The translations under genes were made by a program, and so were the position numbers. Shown here in pieces: positions 11,501 through 20,463 of a DNA stretch of 64,000 nucleotides. Within the stretch, counting starts at the first letter, position 1. The number at the start of each line of letters is the position of its first letter. The notes beneath the pieces are model-generated. The model searched no databases, had not been told where the DNA came from, and saw only the letters and a list, made by a program, of their open reading frames with translations. Source of the DNA: Ochrobactrum sp. Q0168 (GTDB lineage: Bacteria; Pseudomonadota; Alphaproteobacteria; Rhizobiales; Rhizobiaceae); NCBI RefSeq assembly GCF_016427605.1, contig NZ_JAELXQ010000002.1, positions 682,001-746,000 on the forward strand, read 5' to 3'.

Positions 11501-12092
11501 GCGATTGCAGCCCCATTTCACCCGATGCCTGCAAGACATCGGCAAAGGCTGCTGCGATATTCGCATCGCCGCCGCCATGCGCCGTTTCGAGCAGCTGACG
11601 CCGTGCTTCGCCCACAAGTGCGGCCTGCATCAGGTCGTCCATCATCTCGAAATGACCGGCGATATTCGCCTCAAGCGGAAACTGATGCAGGATGGCTTCG
11701 CAAAACGCGTGGATGGTCTGGATTTTCAGCCCGCCCGGCGTTTCCAGCGCACGCGCGAAAAGTCGCCGCGCCACCGCGAGACGAGGCGCGCCCGGCCTGC
11801 GGCCTTCCAGCGATTTCAGCTTCTCTGCCAGTTCGCCATCCGGCAGCACCGCCCATTCCGACAGGCGCGCAAAGACGCGGTTCTGCATCACCGCCGCCGC
11901 TGCCTTCGTATAGGTGAGGCAGAGGATTTTCGACGGATCGGTCCCTTCGAGCAAAAGGCGAATAACGCGCTCTGTCAGAACATGCGTCTTGCCGGAACCG
12001 GCATTGGCCGACACCCAGACCGAGGCGGCGGGATCGGCAGCCCGTGTCTGCGCATCGATGGTTTCCGGCGGGATATAGAGCTTCTTCTTCAT
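8577..12092 (-). CDS. addA: Double-strand break repair helicase-nuclease AddA
   Basis: Large subunit (1171 residues) of the AddAB helicase-nuclease, which resects double-strand breaks for RecA loading. N-terminal UvrD/SF1 helicase: Walker A SANAGSGKTHVLTERV (about residues 29-44), the DEAQDTSPDQW segment, and the late helicase motifs VHAAKGLEG and LYVGMTRAED. The C-terminal PD-(D/E)XK RecB-type nuclease shows the VLVVDYKTN motif near residue 1105. The ATG at 12092 overlaps the addB stop as ATGA; the upstream 13-codon extension has no support. Confidence 0.95.
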   Translation of the reverse strand: MKKKLYIPPETIDAQTRAADPAASVWVSANAGSGKTHVLTERVIRLLLEGTDPSKILCLTYTKAAAAVMQNRVFARLSEWAVLPDGELAEKLKSLEGRRPGAPRLAVARRLFARALETPGGLKIQTIHAFCEAILHQFPLEANIAGHFEMMDDLMQAALVGEARRQLLETAHGGGDANIAAAFADVLQASGEMGLQSLLDEAVNRRNGLQRYIAELGVAETRAETLHRAFGFDPDERESDILAELWPVPEFSDDALDLILSIQKGAARAHDFALQLKRYDKVSTSRDREAVLRAAFLKSTGEPKSGAYVGSAAVKKLLPEFEEAFDAAASRVEMGLDRLKELRLVRLNLAALTLIDDLLQRYHDLKRKRGLLDFEDLITRTVALLARDGAGQWVQYKLDRGIDHILVDEAQDTSPDQWQVIRMLSEEFFSGLGQRNLQRTLFAVGDEKQSIYSFQGAVPEDFAAQGRSVSLRAGDAELKFERVSLNFSFRSAPDVLQAVDEVFARPEAHRGLAGATVHDAIRADAPGEVEIWDMLTPEAVEEPDDWRVPVDHLAAPAVRLAEQIAATIRYWLDRGEPIPGQNRRIAPRDIMVLVRKRDQFMPALSRALKNLGVPVAGADRLRLTSHIAIQDLMALGRFVLQPSDDLSLASLLKSPLFGWDDDRLFALAHPRGSGSTLFEHLYRVSREDEALAAIHKTLSRWRGMADTMPVFEFYARILSADGARRKLLARLGPEAGDIIDEFQNYALSAERAGLPGLQAFLETLDAASPEIKRELDQGRNEVRLMTVHAAKGLEGAVVFLVDPGSAVWTGSRAPKLIPYDLAHDGPPVKGYLWQPNGSWQTGFTASRIEELKARAEEEYRRLLYVGMTRAEDRLIICGYRGTRESGETWHRLAEDALAVKSETFVHPVQGVAARRYRNTPRGLTEIVEPDQAEAMPLPDLPPEYLLPVKPEAGLPRPLAPSGASALIEADEEPPLDASSPVLGDIVSDGMPGFALRRGTAIHMLLQYLPEVPEGERERLAEDYLARIAGDWPEAERHNAALSVKAILGDQRFAPVFASGSRGEVAIMGTINLGGRDHAVSGQVDRISVDETRVLVVDYKTNRPPPKTVEAVPFAYRAQLALYKALLEPLYPGRVVETGLLFTEGPFLLPLSDAVLDEAMQALKDSQGKVSN

Positions 12093-15000
12093 TCGCCGCC
12101 CTCCCCACCGGCATCGCCGCCAGCGGACCATTCCAGCACACGCGCAAGGTGGTCATAGTCGCCCGTCAGGTCAGTTTCGCGGAACGGCAGCGCACGCGAA
12201 AGATAACCCTTATCCGGCTTCTGATATTCAGCCAGCAGCTGCGCAAGACGCTGCCAAGCCTCCTCGCCCAGAGCGGGAGCCGTCTTTTCCGATGGCGGTC
12301 GGCTGATCTTGAGAATGGATTCGGGCTTCACCTCGCCCCCGGCCCGCAGCCGCACATAGGTGAGATCGGAGGCCCGAACGGAGCCAACCTCGCGGAACGC
12401 GCCGCGCACCAGAAGTGCAGCCTCCAGCGCCAGCTGCGGCGACAACAGCACATGCGCCTGACGCGGCGACGGCGTGGAGCCGGTCTTGTAATCAATGATT
12501 TCGGCCGTCCCGTCGCGCATCAGATCGATACGGTCGGCACGGCCCGAAAGCGTGATGCCGAGGCTTTCGATTTCGCGCTTGTCCGAGGCGATTTCCGCAA
12601 AGCGCGTCTGCACATTATAGGCGCGCTCCCGCTCCCATTCGAGGAACTCCGGAATCAGCGCTGTAAAACGCGGCCACCAGACGGCTTCGATCTCGGTCGG
12701 CAAATCCATATCGGCAAACAGGATGCGTCCCAGTTCCGTCAGGCGCGCGGCGGCATCAGGCGCCATCGGGTCGATATTTTCCTGCGTGAAATGCCCAAGA
12801 ATGTCATGGAACAGCGTGCCGCGTTCCGCTGCCGCCGGATCACGGATCAGCGGTTCCAGCGGGCGCAGCTTGAGAATACGCCTGGCGAAGATCGCGTAAG
12901 GATCGCGGCGCAGCGTTTCCACCTCCGTGACGGAGAAATGCTTGGGCCGCGCTGCGACCGGCGGCGCAGGCTCAGGCCTTTTGACGAAAGGCACATCCGG
13001 CGCACGGTCAATCTCGCGCGACCAGTGCAGGAAACGCTGGCCACGCTGGCGCATTTCCTTGGTCACATCCGCACCCAGCACGGTTTCGAGCCGTTGCAAC
13101 CAGCGCGACGCCACTGTCGGGGCATTGTCGGAGCGCTGCGAGCGCGACAGCACCACATGGTCCATACCCAGCGCCATTTGAAAATCATGCGCGGCAAGGC
13201 CGGTGCGCCGCTCGGGCGGGTCAAGCGCGATCATCGCCTTCATCGGGCGCGACATGAAGGGATCGTTACGTGTCTTGGCGGGCCAGCTACCCTCGTTCAG
13301 ACCGCCGATCACCACCGTATCGACCGTCTGCAGACGCGCTTCAAGCGCACCCCAGACAAAGACACGCGGATGACCGCCGGGATGCGGCTTGACCGTTTCA
13401 CCCGCCATCAATGCATCCAGAATTGCAGGCCATTCGCTGGCTTCGAAATCGAGTTCCGATTCGCTCGAAACCAGCCCGCGCAGGAAGGAGGCGATTTTCT
13501 CGCCACGCTCACCGGAGTAGAAGGCAGCGACGCTGCCGTTTTCATCGCGCGCCATGTTTTCAATGGCTTCCGCTGTCGCTCGTGCAATCTCGCCAATATT
13601 GGTTCGCCGTCCTGTTGTCACGAAAGGCGCCAGCGGCGCAACAGCCTGGGACAGGTTTTCGCAGAGCGCTCGCGCGGCGGCGATCATCTCCGGTGTCACG
13701 CTGTCATGCCATGCCGGACGCCAGGACTGGTTGGCGCTTTCTTCCAGTCGCCTGTCGAAAAAAACTGGCAGATCGATGACGGAGGCGCGCCCCGTGCCGC
13801 CGCGAAAGGCGACCAGTTCCAGCGTTTCGCCAGCCAGACGCCGGTCGATGCGCGGCGTTTCAAGCCGCAGCAAAGGATGTTTCACCAGCGCCAGCAAGGC
13901 CACCGGATCACCGGGATTGAACACCGTTTCCACCGTCAGGCGCAGCAGCGTCGAGGTCTCGACATCGCGCAAATGCCGCCCGCCGGAATCATCAGCATCG
14001 ATGCCGAAACGCGCCAGTTCTCCAACCACGCGCCGTGCCAGATTGCGGTCCGCCGTCACCAGCGCCGCGATCTTGCCCTCTTCATGGATGGCGTCGCGAA
14101 GCGCCAGCGCCACCGACAAAGCTTCCTCGCGTTCGTTTGCCGCCTCAATGAGATCGATTTTCTGCGCCGAAGCCAGCAGAACATCCGGCTGCATATCCGG
14201 GTGCTGGCTGAGCGCGCCCCACGCATCGGTCGTTTCCGCCGGGCGCAGCGCTTCACTCACGACACGTTCCAGAACACGTTTCTGCCGCGACATGTCTTCG
14301 ATGTGCTCGACATCTTCGCGAAGCGTCCCGATGGCACGCAGCAGCTTGTGCAGGCCATATTGCGGATGCCCGAAGGTCGAAGGATTGTCCTCGGCCTCGC
14401 CCAGCATTTTCCAAGCATCATCGTCCAGATCGCGATCAAGGCCCGGCAGCACGACTGCGCCGTTCGGCAGGTGCGCGATGACGGAAATCAGTTCCGCTGT
14501 GGCAGGGATGGACCCCGTTGAACCAGCCGCAATGACCGGCCCCGGAGGCGGGTTGTCGCGCAGACGCGCCACCTCGCCCCAGATCAGGTCGTTACGATGC
14601 GCCGCAGGGTTGGAAAGCTTGCGCTCGGCCAGAATATCGGGCCACAGCTTGGTGACGATATCGAGAAAACCGAGCGTCACCCGCCACCAGTCGGCAAGGT
14701 CATCCGGCGCGATGCTGGCCAGTTCACTCCATTGCGCGCCATCGGTTTCCACCTGATCCATCAGCCCGGCCAGATCGCGGGCCAGCCAGATGGCATCAGC
14801 GGTCGTGGCTGGAACCGATACGTCATCAACGCCGAACAGCGCCCGCACATGGGCGGGCAGAGATTCACGCCATGGGCGGATCAGACGCGCCAGCAGCAGA
14901 AGCCGCTCGGCCTTTGCAATCGGCGGATTGAGGTCGAACACCCCTGCCGCCCCGGCATTGAAAAACGCCGCGTCCTCGTCCACATCGCCAAGCGGTCTGA

Positions 15001-15232
15001 TGGCGGGCAGAATAGCACTCTTAGCCGGATTCATTTCGACGATCACGGATCGCAGAGCGCGGGCTGCACGGCGCGTCGGCACGTAAATCGTGGCGCTGGC
15101 CAGCGCCAGCGGATCTGCGGGATTGCCGGGAAAACCTTCGATCAGTTTGCCGTCAAGCAGGGCCTTGGCAAAGGCTGGCAGGAAGGGTGTTCCGGAAGGA
15201 ATGGAAAACAGCCTTGGCTTGGTTTTGCGCAT
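12089..15232 (-). CDS. addB: Double-strand break repair protein AddB
   Basis: Partner of AddA, 1047 residues. It has an inactivated helicase-like N-terminal half (IPSGTPFLPAFAKALLDG where firmicute AddB has a P-loop) and a C-terminal RecB-type nuclease with EIIDYKTGS. I see no cysteine pattern that could make the Fe-S cluster of firmicute AddB; nearly no cysteines are present. The start at 15232 (MRKTKPRL) has GGAGAG 7 nt upstream; frame-matching ATGs at 15250 and 15253 are alternatives. It follows the murU-like gene by 46 nt and overlaps addA by 4 nt. Confidence 0.92.
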   Translation of the reverse strand: MRKTKPRLFSIPSGTPFLPAFAKALLDGKLIEGFPGNPADPLALASATIYVPTRRAARALRSVIVEMNPAKSAILPAIRPLGDVDEDAAFFNAGAAGVFDLNPPIAKAERLLLLARLIRPWRESLPAHVRALFGVDDVSVPATTADAIWLARDLAGLMDQVETDGAQWSELASIAPDDLADWWRVTLGFLDIVTKLWPDILAERKLSNPAAHRNDLIWGEVARLRDNPPPGPVIAAGSTGSIPATAELISVIAHLPNGAVVLPGLDRDLDDDAWKMLGEAEDNPSTFGHPQYGLHKLLRAIGTLREDVEHIEDMSRQKRVLERVVSEALRPAETTDAWGALSQHPDMQPDVLLASAQKIDLIEAANEREEALSVALALRDAIHEEGKIAALVTADRNLARRVVGELARFGIDADDSGGRHLRDVETSTLLRLTVETVFNPGDPVALLALVKHPLLRLETPRIDRRLAGETLELVAFRGGTGRASVIDLPVFFDRRLEESANQSWRPAWHDSVTPEMIAAARALCENLSQAVAPLAPFVTTGRRTNIGEIARATAEAIENMARDENGSVAAFYSGERGEKIASFLRGLVSSESELDFEASEWPAILDALMAGETVKPHPGGHPRVFVWGALEARLQTVDTVVIGGLNEGSWPAKTRNDPFMSRPMKAMIALDPPERRTGLAAHDFQMALGMDHVVLSRSQRSDNAPTVASRWLQRLETVLGADVTKEMRQRGQRFLHWSREIDRAPDVPFVKRPEPAPPVAARPKHFSVTEVETLRRDPYAIFARRILKLRPLEPLIRDPAAAERGTLFHDILGHFTQENIDPMAPDAAARLTELGRILFADMDLPTEIEAVWWPRFTALIPEFLEWERERAYNVQTRFAEIASDKREIESLGITLSGRADRIDLMRDGTAEIIDYKTGSTPSPRQAHVLLSPQLALEAALLVRGAFREVGSVRASDLTYVRLRAGGEVKPESILKISRPPSEKTAPALGEEAWQRLAQLLAEYQKPDKGYLSRALPFRETDLTGDYDHLARVLEWSAGGDAGGEGGE

Positions 15233-15278
15233 GCTGCTTCTCTCCTTCATCAATTACTTTGGCTCAAATAAATTCGTC

Positions 15279-15998
15279 TCAAACCAGTGCGGAAAGTGCG
15301 GCCTCCGCTTGACCAATGGCTTCCGGCGTTCCGACCGTCAGCCAATGCCCGACCATGGGCATACCATAAAGTCGGCCTTCAGCGATGGCCTTATCGAAAT
15401 ATCGATTGAGCGACGCGACTTCAGGCTTTGCGCCTGCGAAAATGCGCGGATGAATGATACCGGCCCCTGCATAAATGAGCGGCGTTCCCGCCACATCGCG
15501 GGCGCGGCGCAAACGGCCTGCATCATCGGCGACAAAATCGCCCTTCCCCTCAAATCCGGTGGCTTGGTCGAGCCCTGCCGTCATCAGCAGGATATCCATA
15601 TCTGCATCGTCCCAGGCTTCGCTCAAAGCCGCCAGATTGGGCTTCGCCATATCGCCCACCCAGAACGTATCGGCGTTCAAAAGATAGAACGGAGACGTTC
15701 CCAGTTGCGGCAATGCCTTGACGATACCGCCTGCGGAATCGAGCAACAGATCGCGCTCGTCGGAAATGACGATATGCGGCTTTGCCCGGTCGGCAAGATA
15801 CGCATCGAGTTGGTCGGCTAAATAATGTACATTCACAACCGCGTTGGGCACGCCAACAGCTTCCAGCGCGTCCAGACCCCAGTCGATCAGCGGCTTTCCC
15901 GCGACCTTGACCAGCGGCTTGGGGATTGTTTCGGTGATGGGGCGCATACGCTTGCCCAGCCCCGCCGCCAGAACCATGGCCGTCTCAGGCATTTTCAT
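15279..15998 (-). CDS. Nucleotidyltransferase, MurU-like (MurNAc-1-phosphate uridylyltransferase candidate)
   Basis: 239 residues of the sugar-1-phosphate nucleotidyltransferase fold. The N terminus has the signature AMVLAAGLGKRMRPIT (about residues 7-22), then PKPLVKVAGKPLI and LLNADTFWVGD for metal and nucleotide binding. In Pseudomonas, MurU makes UDP-MurNAc in cell-wall recycling and is encoded next to the kinase AmgK. Here the immediately upstream gene carries an AmgK-like domain and overlaps this one by 14 nt, which supports that assignment. Other NDP-sugar products cannot be excluded. Start could also be Met3 at 15992. Confidence 0.8.
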   Translation of the reverse strand: MKMPETAMVLAAGLGKRMRPITETIPKPLVKVAGKPLIDWGLDALEAVGVPNAVVNVHYLADQLDAYLADRAKPHIVISDERDLLLDSAGGIVKALPQLGTSPFYLLNADTFWVGDMAKPNLAALSEAWDDADMDILLMTAGLDQATGFEGKGDFVADDAGRLRRARDVAGTPLIYAGAGIIHPRIFAGAKPEVASLNRYFDKAIAEGRLYGMPMVGHWLTVGTPEAIGQAEAALSALV

Positions 15999-17520
15999 TG
16001 CGCACGAGCCCTTCCTGCATCAATCCCAGCGCACGGAACCATGCCGCCACGGGCGCCATGACCGGGTGAACAAGCACACGTCCGAGATAATCATGGATGC
16101 GCGGCAGATGTTGGAGATAAGCCGGTTTACCGTCGCGTTCATCGAGCCTCACGAAGAGACCGAGCAGCTTGGCATTGCGCTGCGCGCCCATGGCCGCATA
16201 GGCCTTGCGGAACAAAGCTTCATCGAATGCATGGCCGAGGCGGCGGCGCTCGTCGCAATAAGCGGCCACAACCGCCTGTTCCAGTTCGACCGGAATAGTC
16301 ACGCGCGCGTCGAGCGCCAGCGAGGCCACGTCATAGGCAGCGGGACCGATCATCGCATCCTGAAAATCGATGGTCCCGATGCGGTCCTTGCCTTCGGCTT
16401 CCGGAAACCAGAACAGGTTCGGCGAATGATAATCGCGCAGCAACAGGCTCTGTTCCACATCGGCGATATCGGTAATCACCTTGTCCCAGGCAGCTTCGTA
16501 AGCCTGCTTTTCTGTGTCGGTCAGCTGTCGGCCCATCATGCGCGGCGCATACCACTGCCCGACAAGGCTCACTTCGATCAGCATGGCATCGCGGTCGAAG
16601 GGCCCAATCAGATGATCGGGATAGCCATTGAGCGGCACCCGGTTCGGCCAGTTCACGCCATGCAGATGCGCAAGAAAACGGCCTGCCGCCTCATAGCGTT
16701 CCGCCACCGGCTCACCCGAAGCGGCGCGCACGCCCTCAACGCCCAGATTTTCCAGAACCAGAAAACCGGCGTCCAGATCGGCGGCGCGCATGTCCGGCAC
16801 GCGAAAGCCATGCGCGGCCAAAAGCCCGTCAATGGCGGCGAAAGCCAGAATATTTTCAGCAAGATGCGCAATCTGCCGATAGGTCTTGCCCTCTCGCAAT
16901 ATTGGATCATAGGGCATCTGCGGCGCATTCATGAGAATCTCGACGCCATGCGCGCTACGGATCGTTTCATATTTGCGCGGGGATGCATCGCCTTGCAAAT
17001 AGCGCCGTTCGGCCCCCTGCCGGTCGTGGCGATCAAGGAATGTACGAATGGCCAGCGAGCGTTCCAGACGGCTGATCGCGGCTTTCGGCCCGGCAATGGC
17101 GATGCGCCGCCCTGCCCCTTCATGCGAAAGCGTGACCGAAAAATTTGCTTCGGACAAAAAGCCCTCGCCGCGCTCCGGCCATTCGGCAAGCACGACGCCA
17201 TCATCCAGAAATTCGACCAGTCCCAGCTCGTCGAGTTCTTCGCCGGAAGACAGGCGATAAAGATCGGCATGGGCGACGGGCAGACGAAGCGCCTCGTAGC
17301 TTTGCACCAGCGTGAAGGTCGGGCTTGGCACTTCCAGCCCCGGATTGTCAGCGATGGCGCGGATGACCGCGCGGGCCAGCGACGACTTCCCCGCCCCCAG
17401 ATCACCGGAAAGCGTGACCAGATCGCCCTTTTGCAGAGCGAGAGCGAAATCCTCGCCAAACCGGAGTGTGGCGGCTTCATCGGGCAAATAGAATTCGAGA
17501 ATCTGTGTCTGGGCGCTCAT
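15985..17520 (-). CDS. tsaE: TsaE-phosphotransferase fusion (t6A ATPase plus AmgK-like kinase)
   Basis: A two-domain protein of about 511 residues. Residues 1-150 are TsaE, the ATPase needed for tRNA threonylcarbamoyladenosine (t6A37) synthesis, with Walker A SGDLGAGKSSLARA, SPTFTLVQSY and HADLYRL. The rest is an aminoglycoside-phosphotransferase-fold kinase (COG3178, like AmgK) with LLRDYHSPNLFW (catalytic Asp region) and the metal site IDFQDA. The fusion is known in Rhizobiales. The partner gene downstream is MurU-like, so the C-terminal half probably phosphorylates MurNAc/GlcNAc at C1 (inference). ATG at 17520 chosen; a GTG two codons earlier (17526) is possible. Confidence 0.9.
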   Translation of the reverse strand: MSAQTQILEFYLPDEAATLRFGEDFALALQKGDLVTLSGDLGAGKSSLARAVIRAIADNPGLEVPSPTFTLVQSYEALRLPVAHADLYRLSSGEELDELGLVEFLDDGVVLAEWPERGEGFLSEANFSVTLSHEGAGRRIAIAGPKAAISRLERSLAIRTFLDRHDRQGAERRYLQGDASPRKYETIRSAHGVEILMNAPQMPYDPILREGKTYRQIAHLAENILAFAAIDGLLAAHGFRVPDMRAADLDAGFLVLENLGVEGVRAASGEPVAERYEAAGRFLAHLHGVNWPNRVPLNGYPDHLIGPFDRDAMLIEVSLVGQWYAPRMMGRQLTDTEKQAYEAAWDKVITDIADVEQSLLLRDYHSPNLFWFPEAEGKDRIGTIDFQDAMIGPAAYDVASLALDARVTIPVELEQAVVAAYCDERRRLGHAFDEALFRKAYAAMGAQRNAKLLGLFVRLDERDGKPAYLQHLPRIHDYLGRVLVHPVMAPVAAWFRALGLMQEGLVRNENA

Positions 17521-17534
17521 AGGCACCGTTTACC

Positions 17535-20099
17535 TTATTCGGCAGCAACACGGAAGCTGCGTGTCTCCGACGGGAAGCGGCAGATGACGGTCGTTCCCCT
17601 GCCCGCGCCGGTCTCGATATCGACCTTGCCGCCATGCAGCTCGACGAAGCTTTTCACGATGGCGAGGCCAAGCCCCGCACCGCGCTTGCGCCCGCCATTC
17701 GGATAGGACTGGAAGCGCTTGAAGACCGTGTCCAGCACTTCCGGCGACATACCGTGCCCGTCATCATGAACAGAGAAGACCACTTCGGACCCTTCGCGGG
17801 CAACCTGCAAGCTGACGGTCGAGCCTTCCGGCGCGTAATTGGTCGCATTGGACAGAAGGTTGAAAAGCACCTGCCGCACGCGATTGGCGTCTGCCTTGAA
17901 GACATCGACATCGTCGGCAATATCGACATCGAGTCCAATATCATGATCACGCAGACGTTCGCTCACCCGGGAAGCCGCCGCCGAAATCGCTTCCACCACC
18001 GATACATCGCCGATTTCCAGCTCCATAATGCCGGCATCGACGGTCGCAAGATCGAGAATATCGTTCACGATGGTCAGCAGGACCGATGACGACGTGCTGA
18101 TATGCTCCAGATATTCCACCTGACGCTCGTTGAGCGAGCCGAAGGACGGCGTCTGCAGCAGTTCGGTAAAGCCGATGATGTTGGTCAGCGGCGAACGCAG
18201 CTCGTAGGAGACGTGCTGCACGAAATCATTCTTGATCTGGTCGGCCAGTTCCAGCGCTTCGTTCTTTTCCTTGAGGGCCCGCTCGACGCGCACCGTGTCG
18301 GTCACGTCGATGAAGGTCAGCATGGTCTGCCCCTTGGGCAGCGGCACCACCGCGAAGGACAGGATCACACCGTCATCCAGCTCCACCTGCCCCATGCGAC
18401 CGTCACGCTGGTCGAGGAAGCCGGTCACCGAGGACACGAAATCGTCCCAGAGACCGTTGCCGCCGCGTTCGCGGCAAAGCTTTGCAATCGTGGAAATGTG
18501 GGTGCCTTCCACGACCATGGCTTGAGGCAGCGACCACAGGTCCGCAAACGACGGATTGGACAAGCGCATGCGGCCATCGGAACCGAACACCGCCACGGCC
18601 TCGGCCAGATGATCGAGCGTTTCGCCCTGAACCTTGATCAGCGTGTTGTAGCGGCCTTCCAGCTCGAACTTTTCCGTCATGTTCTCGAAGAACCACGTCA
18701 CGCCGCCCTGCGGATGCGGATTGGCGACCACGCGCATGGTGCGCGTATCGGGCAGATGCCACATATGTTCCTGCGGCTCGACGGCGCGATAGGCGGACAG
18801 TAAACCGTCCTTCCACTTGCGCCATTCCGGCTGTTCCGGCAGCTTGCCTTCGGACCGCAGCCGGTCGAAGAGCAAGGTGTTGCTTGGCTGGGTTTCGAGC
18901 CACGCCGTATCGAGCGACCAGAGCTTCGCAAAGGCCTGATTGAAGAACTGGAGCTTCATTTCCGGATCAAAAATCGCAACCGCAGTCGACAGTTGATCCA
19001 GCGTTTCAGCATGGCTTTTGAGCGTGCGGCTCAGTTCTTCACGCACCTGCTCGACTTCGCTCAGATCGAAACCGAGACCGGCGGAACCGCCTTCGGCACT
19101 CACATCGGTCACGTCGAAAATGCGGCGATCGCCACGGATCACCGTTGGCAATTTCTCATGCAGGACCGGCTCGGCAAAACGATCCCGCTCCAGGCGGATT
19201 CGCGCCTGCGCGCCGAAAAGCTCGCGGCCTTCCGCAATTGTCTGGCTGGCATCAGGCATATCGACAGCGCGCGCATAAGCGTCATTGACCCATTCGATGC
19301 GGCCATTGCCACCGCGCACCCAGACGGGTTGCTCGATGCGCTCCAGCAGGCGGCGCAGAAGCTCGATCCGGTCGGACAATTCGCGATTCTGCGCCTGAAG
19401 TGCTGCGCGCTCCGCCTGAACGCCCTGCAGGCTGAAGAAGCGGGCGACAGCCAAACCGCCGGAGGTGCGGCCATAAACATCAAGCAGCGTGCCATTATTG
19501 GTTTCGACCGTCAGATCGAAAGCCCGCGCATGTTCGCGCAGCGACGCAACGGCACGTTCCAGTGCCGTGACCGATTGCGGGCGCAGCCAGCGACCGAATG
19601 CCAGAAAGGCTGAACGATCCTGCGGCGCGCCGCTGTCATCCGGCAATTGCCCGACCACGTCGGCCCGCATCGTATGACCGTCCCAGACGACGATGCGCTG
19701 ATCCTTGAGATTGAGAAGCGCTTCATTGCGCTGCGCCGTAAGGCTGAGATCAGAGAGTTTTGAGCGCAGTTCCTTGTTTTCATTGGCGGCGCGGGCGCGC
19801 TCGCGAATGAGCCAGCCTGCGGAAAGCAGGGCCGCGCCCATGGCGCCAACAAACATGGAAAACTGGATGACTTCGAAAGCGCCAACGCTGCCGCCGCCAA
19901 AAGGCAACTCGATACGCGCACCGTCAGCGCCCTGCGCGAAAGCGGGCATTGCGGCAAGGACGGCGGAAACTGACACGGTCGCCTTTAAAACGACATGCCG
20001 AAGTGGCTTTGCAACACAAGCGAGAGCAACCGTCAGGCTCTTGCCTCTTCCGATTGTGGAATTGCCCCGGGCTGTGCCCGATATGCCGACTTCTGGCAT
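17535..20099 (-). CDS. divL: DivL-like PAS sensor with Tyr at the phospho-acceptor position
   Basis: An 854-residue histidine-kinase-like membrane protein: a hydrophobic stretch at about 39-56, a second span at about 78-97, a coiled coil, several PAS-like regions (about 250-360, 365-480 and 490-610), a dimerisation helix, and a full HATPase domain (N box FNLLSNATNYAP, G boxes DDGHGM and GAGLGLAIVKS). The H box reads HVSYELRSPL, so the normal phospho-acceptor His is Tyr632 (codon 18204-18206). This is the hallmark of Caulobacter DivL, which controls CckA-CtrA signalling together with DivK. ATG 20099 has AAGGGAAAC upstream; a GTG at 20147 is less likely. Confidence 0.9.
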   Translation of the reverse strand: MPEVGISGTARGNSTIGRGKSLTVALACVAKPLRHVVLKATVSVSAVLAAMPAFAQGADGARIELPFGGGSVGAFEVIQFSMFVGAMGAALLSAGWLIRERARAANENKELRSKLSDLSLTAQRNEALLNLKDQRIVVWDGHTMRADVVGQLPDDSGAPQDRSAFLAFGRWLRPQSVTALERAVASLREHARAFDLTVETNNGTLLDVYGRTSGGLAVARFFSLQGVQAERAALQAQNRELSDRIELLRRLLERIEQPVWVRGGNGRIEWVNDAYARAVDMPDASQTIAEGRELFGAQARIRLERDRFAEPVLHEKLPTVIRGDRRIFDVTDVSAEGGSAGLGFDLSEVEQVREELSRTLKSHAETLDQLSTAVAIFDPEMKLQFFNQAFAKLWSLDTAWLETQPSNTLLFDRLRSEGKLPEQPEWRKWKDGLLSAYRAVEPQEHMWHLPDTRTMRVVANPHPQGGVTWFFENMTEKFELEGRYNTLIKVQGETLDHLAEAVAVFGSDGRMRLSNPSFADLWSLPQAMVVEGTHISTIAKLCRERGGNGLWDDFVSSVTGFLDQRDGRMGQVELDDGVILSFAVVPLPKGQTMLTFIDVTDTVRVERALKEKNEALELADQIKNDFVQHVSYELRSPLTNIIGFTELLQTPSFGSLNERQVEYLEHISTSSSVLLTIVNDILDLATVDAGIMELEIGDVSVVEAISAAASRVSERLRDHDIGLDVDIADDVDVFKADANRVRQVLFNLLSNATNYAPEGSTVSLQVAREGSEVVFSVHDDGHGMSPEVLDTVFKRFQSYPNGGRKRGAGLGLAIVKSFVELHGGKVDIETGAGRGTTVICRFPSETRSFRVAAE

Positions 20100-20416
20100 G
20101 TTTCCCTTTTCTCCGCCACCCGACTGTGCATCCGCAAACGGACGCACATCCGCATTTCAAACACTTCAACGTCTCGATCGGCCATCACGCACCGCCACAG
20201 TGCCGATAGTCGAACGGGTTTCAGGGACGAAACAACCAGCCGCTTCCCGCCGAAACCGGCAAAAAACGCACCACGCGAACACCCGCCAAAACACATTGTT
20301 TCTTCGCATTCCCGATCAACAAAACCGCAATACACTTTTGCCGGGAATGCTTTTGATTCGTCTTCACAATACCCTTCCGACGAATCCAGGTGAAGCATGT
20401 TGCGCGCAAAAAGAAA
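20100..20416. other. Non-coding region upstream of divL
   Basis: About 315 nt with no convincing gene on either strand. It lies between the ahcY terminator and the divL start and should hold the divL promoter on the minus strand. I see no confident -35/-10 pair. Confidence 0.5.
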
Positions 20417-20444
20417 GACTGGACAGCCTGTCAACTGTCCAGTC
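20417..20444 (-). terminator. Intrinsic terminator of ahcY
   Basis: Perfect 10-bp arms GACTGGACAG and CTGTCCAGTC with an 8-nt loop. Read on the minus strand, it is followed by TTTCTTTTT. It lies 31 nt beyond the ahcY stop. Confidence 0.88.
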
Positions 20445-20463
20445 TCAACATGTAGTAGAATGC

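Noticed and set aside
12044-14521. 825-residue plus-strand open frame opposite addB
   Set aside because: Low-complexity, His/Arg-rich product typical of an antisense shadow of a GC-rich gene.
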